A stretch of DNA of 5,200 nucleotides from Betaproteobacteria bacterium. Lineage in GTDB: Bacteria > Pseudomonadota > Gammaproteobacteria > Burkholderiales > Casimicrobiaceae. Positions 1 to 5,200 of this stretch are shown one piece after another (position 1 is the first letter of the stretch; each line of letters starts with the position of its first letter). Under the pieces are notes generated by a model. The model ran no database searches. It was not told the DNA's origin and saw only the letters and a program-made list of their open reading frames with translations. The position numbers and the translations under genes are program-made. The stretch is from assembly GCA_005883655.1 (NCBI GenBank), contig VBDA01000374.1, forward strand, positions 1 through 5,200, given 5' to 3'.

Positions 1-146
1 GCTTCCTGGTCCGCGCCGTCGATGTCGAGAAACGCACAGTGCTGTTCGACGACAAACACTTCGCTGCGCACGCGAAGCGCCGCGTACAGGGCGTGTGGCG
101 TGAGATCGGCGAAACGACTCCACTGCCAGGCGATTTCAGAGGGCAT
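1..146 (-). CDS. elaA: ElaA-like GNAT family N-acetyltransferase, N-terminal part (runs off left edge)
   Basis: Read on the minus strand from the ATG at 146, this gives 48 full codons and no stop before the window edge, so the C-terminal two thirds are missing. The peptide begins MPSEIAWQWSRFADL and continues with LYAALRVRSEVFVVEQ (residues about 21-36) and then a CAFLDIDGADQ segment. A W-x-W/F-x-x-L opening, an LYxxLRVRxEVFVVEQ helix-strand and a following D-x-D-G-x-D are typical of the ElaA branch of GNAT acyl-CoA N-acetyltransferases. The acetyl-CoA binding loop would lie outside the window. ElaA proteins are small (about 150 residues), cytoplasmic, and of poorly defined substrate. The gene is divergent from the dehydrogenase at 285. 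The start is ambiguous: an in-frame ATG at 191, 15 codons upstream, sits in a duplicate copy of the same sequence. I chose 146 because family homology begins just after it. Neither start has a clear Shine-Dalgarno sequence. Confidence 0.8.
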   Translation of the reverse strand, partial: MPSEIAWQWSRFADLTPHALYAALRVRSEVFVVEQHCAFLDIDGADQE

Positions 147-224
147 CGTTGGGCGAGACGGGCGCGGAGCTTGCGGCACTTCAGAGGGCATCGTAGAGCA
201 ATCCGTGCGCGGAGTTTGCGGCAC
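135..224. repeat. 45-bp imperfect tandem duplication over the elaA-like start
   Basis: Two adjacent 45-bp copies, 135-179 and 180-224, match at 38 of 45 positions. The first 15 bases (ttcagagggcatcgt) are identical, and so is a block at the other end apart from one base (170/215). Most differences are in the middle. Because 45 is a multiple of three, the copy is in frame with the minus-strand acetyltransferase and carries a second ATG-CCC-TCT-GAA start context (191 as well as 146). The copies have diverged, so the event is not very recent. Confidence 0.85.
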
Positions 225-284
225 GTAAGTTACACTATGCGGCCGTCGCAATCGATCGTTTCTCGGGCTCTTTCGGTGTCTCCC

Positions 285-1355
285 ATGGCAAAAGCGCATC
301 GCATCGCCGTCATCCCCGGTGACGGCATCGGCAAGGAGGTAGTCCCCGAGGGCGTTCGCGCGCTCGAGGCCGCGGGTAAAAAGTTCGGCATCGCATTCCA
401 ATGGGACGAGTTCCCGTGGAGCTGCGATTACTACGTCAAATACGGCCGAATGATGCCGGAAGACTGGTTCGAACAGATCCATCGACACGAAGCGATTTTC
501 TTCGGCGCCGTCGGCTGGCCGGCGACGGTACCCGATCACATATCGCTTTGGGGCTCGCTCATTCAGTGGCGGCGCCGATTCGACCAGTATGTCAACCTGC
601 GACCGTGCCGTCTGATGCCTGGCATTCCATCGCCACTGGCCAACCGCAAGCCGGGCGACATCGATTTCGTCGTCGTGCGCGAGAATACCGAAGGCGAATA
701 CTCGTCGGTCGGCGGACGGGTTTTCGACGATACCGACCGGGAAACCGTATTTCAGCAAACGATCTTCACCCGCACCGGCGTCGACCGGATCCTCAAGTAC
801 GCATTCGAACTTGCGGCTACACGTCCGCGGAAACACGTAACCTCGGCCACCAAATCGAACGGCATCTCCATCACCATGCCGTACTGGGACGAGCGCTTTC
901 GCGCGATGTCGGCACGCTACCCCGATATTCGAACCGATCAATTCCACATCGACATCCTGAGCGCGCAATTCGTACAGCATCCGGATTGGTTCGACGTAGT
1001 GGTCGGCTCCAATCTGTTCGGCGACATCCTTTCCGACCTGGGCCCCGCGGTGTGCGGCACGATCGGCATCGCACCGGCGGCGAACATCAATCCGGAACGC
1101 ATTTATCCGTCGACCTTCGAGCCGGTTCACGGCTCGGCTCCGGACATCGCAGGCAAGGGTATCGCCAATCCCATCGGTCAGATCTGGTCGGCGGCGCTGA
1201 TGCTCGAACACCTCGGGCACGCCGCCGCCGCGGCCGCAATGGTACGCGCGATCGAAGCGGTGCTTGCCGACAAGAGCGCGCCGCGCACCCCTGATCTCGG
1301 CGGCCGAGCGACGACCGAGGCTCTCGGCAAGGCCATCGCGGAGGCCATAACTTAG
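285..1355 (+). CDS. Tartrate dehydrogenase / D-malate dehydrogenase (decarboxylating), NAD-dependent
   Basis: This 356-residue protein is a complete beta-decarboxylating dehydrogenase of the isocitrate/isopropylmalate family. Visible motifs are IPGDGIGKE near the N-terminus (residues 10-18) and substrate-binding arginines R96, R106 (in NLRP) and R132. RENTEGEYS (132-140) contains the catalytic-type tyrosine Y139, and SATKSNG contains lysine K190. The metal-binding aspartates are D223, D247 and D251, the last two in the family signature NLFGDILSD. HGSAPDIAGKG (282-292), with Asp-Ile after Pro, is the NAD-preferring form of the cofactor loop. The SLWGSLIQWRRRFDQYVNLRP region is the tartrate dehydrogenase/DmlA type rather than LeuB. 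Characterised relatives oxidise tartrate to oxaloglycolate and oxidatively decarboxylate D-malate to pyruvate and CO2 with Mn2+ or Mg2+; the real substrate here is inferred. The start at 285 fits family length and the MAKAHRIAVIPGDGIG opening, although no strong Shine-Dalgarno precedes it. An in-frame ATG at 237 would add 16 residues with no family counterpart. Confidence 0.92.
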   Translation: MAKAHRIAVIPGDGIGKEVVPEGVRALEAAGKKFGIAFQWDEFPWSCDYYVKYGRMMPEDWFEQIHRHEAIFFGAVGWPATVPDHISLWGSLIQWRRRFDQYVNLRPCRLMPGIPSPLANRKPGDIDFVVVRENTEGEYSSVGGRVFDDTDRETVFQQTIFTRTGVDRILKYAFELAATRPRKHVTSATKSNGISITMPYWDERFRAMSARYPDIRTDQFHIDILSAQFVQHPDWFDVVVGSNLFGDILSDLGPAVCGTIGIAPAANINPERIYPSTFEPVHGSAPDIAGKGIANPIGQIWSAALMLEHLGHAAAAAAMVRAIEAVLADKSAPRTPDLGGRATTEALGKAIAEAIT

Positions 1356-1416
1356 TCGCGCGGGGTTCGCACGGCTTTTGTGGCAAGATAGCCGCCAAAG
1401 AACGAGCCTGACGATG

Positions 1417-1576
1417 GGTACTGAGTCAGAAGTTCCGAAGATAAAGGAGCGGATGAAAATGGCTGTCAGGCAAGGCACGAGGCCGAAAGCGTACCTCCTG
1501 GTACGGTGAGGCCGAGTAACGCAGCATGACAGTCATTTTCGCCGCGAACTATCGAGCGAATTTCTGACTCGGTACG
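1417..1576. repeat. MITE-like long imperfect palindrome upstream of pntA
   Basis: The left arm (1417-1468) and right arm (1527-1576) are reverse complements of each other with a few mismatches and gaps. The outer 19 bases match at 16 positions, including an exact GAGTCAGAA (1423-1431) against TTCTGACTC (1562-1570). The inner block 1449-1468 matches 1527-1545 at 17 positions with one gap, including exact GAAAATG and CTGTCA pairs. At the apex, CGTACC (1490-1495) pairs with GGTACG (1500-1505) around a TCCT loop. GGTAC stands at both ends (1417-1421 and 1571-1575), which could be a 5-bp target duplication. However, its GTAC part is palindromic, so it could equally be the end of the arms. The size (about 150-160 bp), terminal inverted repeats and lack of a transposase fit a non-autonomous mobile repeat or a REP/BIME-like structured intergenic element. 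I cannot test copy number from one window. Confidence 0.75.
1490..1505. other. Apical hairpin of the palindromic element
   Basis: Six paired bases, CGTACC (1490-1495) and GGTACG (1500-1505), enclose a TCCT loop. A direct repeat GAGGCCGA flanks the hairpin on both sides (1479-1486 and 1508-1515). No U-tract follows, so this is not an ordinary intrinsic terminator. Confidence 0.55.
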
Positions 1577-1578
1577 CT

Positions 1579-1584
1579 AGGGAG
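1579..1584 (+). promoter_or_regulatory. Shine-Dalgarno sequence for the transhydrogenase alpha-1 gene
   Basis: AGGGAG lies 8 bases before the ATG at 1593, which is good spacing and supports that start. It begins three bases after the right end of the palindromic element, so the element abuts the translation initiation region. Confidence 0.75.
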
Positions 1585-1592
1585 CCATCGCA

Positions 1593-2714
1593 ATGATCAT
1601 CGGCATTCCACGCGAGACCCGCCCCGGGGAGACCCGTGTCGCCGCGACGCCAGAAACCGTCAAGAAGCTGTCCGCGAGCGGCAAGCATGAGATCGTCGTC
1701 GAGGCTGGCGCTGGAGTGCACGCGAGCATTCCAGACGCGGATTTCCAGGCCGCCGGCGCGCGCATCGGCAGCGCCGCCGAAACGCTTGCTGCCGACATCG
1801 TCCTTACCGTGCGCGGCCCCACCGCCGCAGAATTGCCAAAGCTGAAGCGCGGTGCACTCCTCATCGGGTTGCTCAATCCCTTCGATCAGGCGGCGATCCA
1901 GTCGCTTGCCGCGACCGGCGTTTCGGGCTTTGCGCTGGAGCGTCTTCCGCGTATCAGCCGCGCACAATCGATGGATGTGCTCTCCTCGCAGGCGAACATC
2001 GCGGGCTACAAGGCGGTGATGATCGCGGGCAACGTCTACGGCCGCTTCATGCCCATGCTGATGACCGCCGCGGGCACGGTGAAGGCGGCGCGCGTGCTCA
2101 TTCTCGGAGTCGGCGTCGCCGGCTTGCAGGCGATCGCGACCGCGAAACGGCTGGGCGCGGTGATCGAGGCCTCGGACGTTCGTCCGTCGGTGAAGGACCA
2201 GGTCGAATCGCTCGCCAAATGGGTCGATGTGCCTTACGCCAACGACGAGGAAAGAAAGATCGCCGAAGGCGTGGGCGGCTACGCGCGACCGATGCCTCCG
2301 GAATGGATGGCGCGCCAGGCCGGGATCATCGCCGAGCGCTGCAAGACCGTCGACGTGCTCATCACCACCGCCTTGATCCCGGGGCGTCCCGCGCCCAAGC
2401 TCATCCGGGCGGACACGGTTGCCGCGATGAAACCCGGTGCTGTCATCGTCGATCTCGCGGCCGAGCAGGGCGGCAATGTCGAAGGCACCGAGATCGACCA
2501 GATCGTTGTAAAAAATGGGGTCAAGATCGTCGGGTTCGCCAATCTGGCCGCGCGTGTCGCCGCCGACGCAAGCGCGCTCTACGCGCGCAATGTGCTCAAC
2601 TTTCTTGCCCTTTCGCTCAACCCCAAGACCGGCGAGTTTAACGTTCCCAAGGATGACGAAATCATCACTGCGACGCTGGTATGCGAGGGCGGCCAGGTGA
2701 TAACGAAAGCGTAA
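1593..2714 (+). CDS. pntAA: NAD(P) transhydrogenase subunit alpha part 1 (PntAA, NAD-binding domain I)
   Basis: This 373-residue soluble protein is domain I of proton-translocating transhydrogenase, the NAD(H)-binding part. It opens MIIGIPRETRPGETRVAATP, typical of the AlaDH/PNT N-terminal domain. The RQD loop is present as R120, Q125 and D128 in RISRAQSMD, with the spacing seen in the Rhodospirillum rubrum domain I. It is followed by LSSQANIAGYKAV. The nucleotide-binding Rossmann turn is GVGVAG (172-177), with the second-strand acidic residue in ASDVR (D195). A region around residues 225-245 (GGYARPMPPEWM) corresponds to the mobile loop that closes over the active site. ITTALIPGRPAPKL and VDLAAEQGGNVE are conserved family blocks. 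It has no transmembrane helix, as expected of the split type, where E. coli PntA is divided into two genes. It is the first gene of the pnt operon, with an AGGGAG ribosome binding site and the palindromic element directly upstream. Confidence 0.97.
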   Translation: MIIGIPRETRPGETRVAATPETVKKLSASGKHEIVVEAGAGVHASIPDADFQAAGARIGSAAETLAADIVLTVRGPTAAELPKLKRGALLIGLLNPFDQAAIQSLAATGVSGFALERLPRISRAQSMDVLSSQANIAGYKAVMIAGNVYGRFMPMLMTAAGTVKAARVLILGVGVAGLQAIATAKRLGAVIEASDVRPSVKDQVESLAKWVDVPYANDEERKIAEGVGGYARPMPPEWMARQAGIIAERCKTVDVLITTALIPGRPAPKLIRADTVAAMKPGAVIVDLAAEQGGNVEGTEIDQIVVKNGVKIVGFANLAARVAADASALYARNVLNFLALSLNPKTGEFNVPKDDEIITATLVCEGGQVITKA

Positions 2715-2788
2715 TCCCATCGTTCGGATTTCGGTGGCGTTGTCTCGATTGCAGCTGCACGTATCAAAAAAGCAAGTGGGAGAGAATC

Positions 2789-3106
2789 ATGACCTCAGGC
2801 GTTGATCCGATCGTCATCAACCTCATCGTGTTCGTGCTGGCGATCTTCGTCGGCTATCACGTGGTATGGGGCGTGACGCCGGCGTTGCATACGCCGCTGA
2901 TGTCGCTCACCAACGCGATATCCAGCATCATCCTGGTCGGCGCGATGCTCGCCGCCGGCGCCGCCGATCTCGACTGGGGCGGCTGGCTGGGCGTGGCCGC
3001 GGTGACCCTGGTGTCGATCAACGTTTTCGGCGGCTTCCTGGTGACGCAACGAATGCTCGACATGTTCAAGAAGAAGGAACCCAGAGCCGGCGCGGCCAAG
3101 GAATAA
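2789..3106 (+). CDS. pntAB: NAD(P) transhydrogenase subunit alpha part 2 (PntAB, membrane domain)
   Basis: This small, hydrophobic 105-residue protein supplies part of the membrane domain II that carries the proton channel. Three membrane segments are visible at roughly residues 8-28, 43-60 and 66-86, followed by a basic cytoplasmic tail (TQRMLDMFKKKEP). NVFGGFLVTQRMLDMFK at the end of the last helix is a strongly conserved PntAB/PntA C-terminal block. The start at 2789 is chosen because a GGGAG ribosome binding site ends 6 bases before it and because it gives the usual family length. The frame is open further upstream, but that part overlaps pntAA and would be non-homologous. It lies 74 bp after pntAA and 20 bp before pntB. 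The longer first gap contains no obvious terminator, so a single transcript is likely. Confidence 0.95.
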   Translation: MTSGVDPIVINLIVFVLAIFVGYHVVWGVTPALHTPLMSLTNAISSIILVGAMLAAGAADLDWGGWLGVAAVTLVSINVFGGFLVTQRMLDMFKKKEPRAGAAKE

Positions 3107-3116
3107 GACGAAACCA

Positions 3117-3122
3117 AGGGGA
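3117..3122 (+). promoter_or_regulatory. Shine-Dalgarno sequence for pntB
   Basis: AGGGGA ends four bases before the ATG at 3127, inside the 20-bp gap after pntAB. It fixes the pntB start against the longer open frame that extends back through pntAB. Confidence 0.7.
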
Positions 3123-3126
3123 AAGC

Positions 3127-4521
3127 ATGAGCGCCAACCAACTCGCACTGTGGTATCTCGTCGCCGCGGTGAGTTTCATCCTCGCGCTCAAGGGTCTGTC
3201 AGGTCCGCATACCGCGCGCCGGGGCAACCTCTACGGCATGGTCGGCATGGCGATCGCCTTGCTGGTCACGCTGGCGCTGGTCTATTCGCACAGCAAGAAC
3301 GTGCTGCCGATTCTCGGCGGCATGGCGGTGGGCGGGACGATCGGCGCGATCGTCGCGCGCCGGGTGCAGATGACGCAGATGCCGGAGCTGGTCGCGGCAA
3401 TGCACTCGCTGGTGGGCCTGGCCGCGGTGTTCATCGCCGTCGCCGCGGTCAACAATCCCGCGGCGATGGGGCTCGATGTGCCGATCACCTTCGGACACAA
3501 GCTCGAGCTTTTCATCGGCACCTTCATCGGCGCGATCACCTTCTCGGGATCGGTCATCGCATTCGGCAAGCTGTCGGGAAGGATCCGCAGCGCGCCGGTG
3601 ACATTCAAGGGCCAGCATTTCGTCAATCTCGCGATCGGCATCGCAATGATCGCTTTCGGCATCTGGTTCTGCATCGCGCCGCCTTCCGCGCAGTGGATGC
3701 CGTTCATCATCATGGCCGCGCTCGCGTTCCTGCTCGGTTTTCTGCTCATCATTCCCATCGGCGGCGCCGACATGCCGGTGGTTATCTCCATGCTGAACAG
3801 CTACTCGGGATGGGCCGCAGCGGGCATCGGCTTCTCGCTCGACAACCCGATGCTGATCATTGCCGGCTCGCTGGTCGGCTCTTCAGGCGCGATTCTGTCG
3901 TACATCATGTGCAAGGCGATGAACCGCTCGTTCTTCAGCGTGATTCTGGGCGGCTTCGGCGGCGAGATCAGCGAGGCGGCCGCCGACGCTGAGAAAAAGC
4001 CGGTCAAGAGCGGCAGCGCCGAGGACGCCGCGTTTCTTTTGTCGAACGCCGACACCGTGATCATCGTGCCCGGCTACGGCCTCGCGGTGGCGCGCGCGCA
4101 GCATGCGGTGAAGGAGCTCGCCGCGAAGCTGACGGCCAAGGGCGTGACGGTCAAATACGCCATCCATCCTGTCGCCGGCCGGATGCCCGGACACATGAAC
4201 GTGCTTCTGGCCGAGGCCGAGGTCCCGTACGACCAGGTATTCGAAATGGAAGACATCAACAGCGAGTTTCCGCAAGCCGACGTGGCGCTGATTCTCGGCG
4301 CCAACGACGTCGTCAACCCGCTCGCCGAGCAGAAAGGCAGCCCTATCTACGGCATGCCGATCATCGAGGCGTACAAGGCCAAATCGGTCCTCGTCAACAA
4401 GCGCTCGATGGCCTCCGGCTACGCCGGTCTCGACAATCCGCTGTTCTACATGGACAAGACGATGATGGTGTTCGGCGACGCGAAAAAGGTTGTCGAGGAT
4501 CTGGTCAAGGCGGTTGATTGA
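3127..4521 (+). CDS. pntB: NAD(P) transhydrogenase subunit beta (PntB)
   Basis: This full-length 464-residue beta subunit (E. coli PntB is 462) combines most of membrane domain II with the NADP(H)-binding domain III. The N-terminal 260 or so residues are a series of hydrophobic helices, broken by short loops. Proton-path residues are in place: H93 in AAMHSLVG (E. coli beta-His91), D215 in GGADMPVV (Asp213) and N224 in SMLNSYSGW (Asn222). A charged hinge around residues 281-300 leads to domain III. It holds VPGYGLAVARAQ (314-325), the nucleotide-binding turn, and HPVAGRMPGHMNVLLAEA (347-364). GANDVVNP (391-398) and KRSMASGYAGLDNPLF (425-440) follow; the last includes the basic residues expected to bind the NADP 2'-phosphate. 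The enzyme uses inward proton flow to reduce NADP+ with NADH. All key residues are present, so I expect an active complex. Confidence 0.97.
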   Translation: MSANQLALWYLVAAVSFILALKGLSGPHTARRGNLYGMVGMAIALLVTLALVYSHSKNVLPILGGMAVGGTIGAIVARRVQMTQMPELVAAMHSLVGLAAVFIAVAAVNNPAAMGLDVPITFGHKLELFIGTFIGAITFSGSVIAFGKLSGRIRSAPVTFKGQHFVNLAIGIAMIAFGIWFCIAPPSAQWMPFIIMAALAFLLGFLLIIPIGGADMPVVISMLNSYSGWAAAGIGFSLDNPMLIIAGSLVGSSGAILSYIMCKAMNRSFFSVILGGFGGEISEAAADAEKKPVKSGSAEDAAFLLSNADTVIIVPGYGLAVARAQHAVKELAAKLTAKGVTVKYAIHPVAGRMPGHMNVLLAEAEVPYDQVFEMEDINSEFPQADVALILGANDVVNPLAEQKGSPIYGMPIIEAYKAKSVLVNKRSMASGYAGLDNPLFYMDKTMMVFGDAKKVVEDLVKAVD

Positions 4522-4524
4522 CGC

Positions 4525-4539
4525 GGCGTTTCGGACGCC
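4525..4539 (+). terminator. Weak hairpin just after pntB, possible transcript end
   Basis: GGCGT (4525-4529) pairs with ACGCC (4535-4539) around a 5-base TTCGG loop, starting four bases after the pntB stop. There is no T-run after it, so it is at best a weak or Rho-assisted terminator or a 3'-end stabilising stem. The pnt transcript may continue into the next gene. Confidence 0.25.
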
Positions 4540-4651
4540 ACGACGAGGCGAGCGCTGTCCGGTAGTAGGTTGCGGCTTCCGGATTTCCCTGCGCAACGCG
4601 AATCGGTTTCCCGACGGCGCCCAACTCGAATGCGATTAGCGATCTTGCGCG

Positions 4652-5200
4652 ATGACTGAAATGACACGCAAGCCCGCATTCTGGATCGCATTCGCCGTAA
4701 TTTCTGTCTTGTCGGCGGTGTTCGCCTGGCGCTTTTTGCCGCAGGCGCTGCCGCTGATCAAGCTCGACGTCAAGATGACCCGCGACGACGCGCTCGATCG
4801 CGCCAGCGCGCTTGCCGGCAAGCTCGGTCTTGCGCCGCTCGAAACGCGGCGTGCGGCATTGTTCACCCACGACGGCACGACCCAGAATTTCGTCGAGCTC
4901 GATGCGGGCGGCAAGCCCAAGTTTGCCGAGCTGCTGACCGGAGTGGTCTACGCGCCATATTGGTGGGAAGTGCGGCTGTTCACTCCGGACCAGACCGCCG
5001 AGGCGCGCCTGCGCTTCAGGCCGGACGGCTCGCCCTATGGATTTCAGCTGAAGGTACCCGAAGCCGACCGTGGCGCGGCGCTCGACGCCGGTGCGGCACG
5101 CGCCATCGCCGAGACGCGCGCTGCCGGCGACTGGTCGATCGACTTCGCGCCCTACAAGCTTCTCGAGCAGTCCGAGGTGCGGCGGTCCGGCGGGCGCGTC
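4652..5200 (+). CDS. Membrane-anchored protein, probable CPBP/CAAX-type intramembrane protease, N-terminal part (runs off right edge)
   Basis: The frame is open for 183 codons from the ATG at 4652 to the window end. A TAG at 4637-4639 limits how far upstream the start can be; an in-frame ATG at 4661 is the alternative. Neither has a clear Shine-Dalgarno. The protein begins with a short basic segment (MTEMTRK) and one hydrophobic helix (about residues 10-30), then a soluble region presumably outside the cytoplasm. That region has a TRDDALDRASALAGKLGL helix (43-60), which resembles the repeat-like helix preceding strands in PepSY-like folds, and a VVYAPYWWEVRLF segment (98-110). It then has FRPDGSPYGFQLKVPE (122-137) and a DWSIDFAPYKLLEQSEVR block (160-177). 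From memory, this type of N-terminal region is found in large CPBP-family intramembrane proteases, whose catalytic Glu/His helices would lie beyond the window. That assignment is tentative. It follows pntB by 130 bp on the same strand. Confidence 0.6.
   Translation, partial: MTEMTRKPAFWIAFAVISVLSAVFAWRFLPQALPLIKLDVKMTRDDALDRASALAGKLGLAPLETRRAALFTHDGTTQNFVELDAGGKPKFAELLTGVVYAPYWWEVRLFTPDQTAEARLRFRPDGSPYGFQLKVPEADRGAALDAGAARAIAETRAAGDWSIDFAPYKLLEQSEVRRSGGRV

Noticed and set aside
231..236. TACACT as a possible -10 box for the dehydrogenase
   Set aside because: It matches four of six consensus bases, but no -35 element lies at proper spacing: TTGCGG at 216-221 is only 9 bases away. I do not call a promoter.
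39..284. The dehydrogenase frame stays open upstream to an ATG at 39
   Set aside because: The extension is Arg/His-rich, has no family similarity, overlaps the real minus-strand acetyltransferase and encodes the tandem duplication. The family protein starts at 285.
1373..1393. A bulged hairpin (GGCT...AGCC) after the dehydrogenase stop as a terminator
   Set aside because: The stem is short with a 2-base bulge and is not followed by a T-run.
1533..2720. A 395-codon open frame on the minus strand opposite pntAA
   Set aside because: It is rich in Arg, His, Gly and Asp with no recognisable domain. It is the antisense shadow expected of a high-GC gene; the plus-strand protein is unmistakable.
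3883..4596. A 237-codon minus-strand open frame opposite the end of pntB
   Set aside because: Its composition is that of an antisense shadow and it overlaps the conserved domain III of PntB.
4569..4597. Inverted repeat GTTGCG / CGCAAC in the spacer after pntB
   Set aside because: It has only six paired bases with a 17-base loop, which is easily expected by chance at this composition.

Overview
This is a GC-rich, densely coded bacterial window. Its gene content points to a proteobacterium, and a betaproteobacterium seems most likely to me: the transhydrogenase alpha subunit is split in two, there is a tartrate/D-malate-type dehydrogenase, and an ElaA-type acetyltransferase. The taxonomic call is an inference from gene style and composition, not from a marker gene.

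Layout, left to right. (1) Positions 1-146, minus strand: the first 48 codons of an ElaA-like GNAT N-acetyltransferase that runs off the left edge. Its start codon lies inside a 45-bp imperfect tandem duplication (135-224). (2) A short divergent spacer to 284. (3) Positions 285-1355, plus strand: a complete NAD-dependent beta-decarboxylating dehydrogenase of the tartrate dehydrogenase/D-malate dehydrogenase type. (4) Positions 1356-1592: a 237-bp spacer mostly filled by a long imperfect palindrome (about 1417-1576) with the build of a small non-autonomous (MITE-like) repeat. It ends only a few bases before the ribosome binding site of the next gene. (5) Positions 1593-4521: the pnt operon in the order alpha-part-1, alpha-part-2, beta. 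(6) A 130-bp spacer. (7) From 4652 past the right edge: the N-terminal 183 codons of a membrane-anchored protein, probably a CPBP/CAAX-type intramembrane protease with a long N-terminal extracytoplasmic region.

How the genes work together: the three pnt products form the proton-translocating transhydrogenase, which uses the proton gradient to reduce NADP+ with NADH. PntAA is the soluble NAD(H) domain (dI). PntAB plus the N-terminal part of PntB is the membrane domain (dII). The C-terminal part of PntB is the NADP(H) domain (dIII). The upstream dehydrogenase makes NADH, which could feed this enzyme, but nothing in the sequence shows that the two are co-regulated. The coding genes are ordinary and intact. 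The two less ordinary features are the palindromic element upstream of pntA and the duplication around the acetyltransferase start. I see no defence system, phage, CRISPR array or RNA gene.
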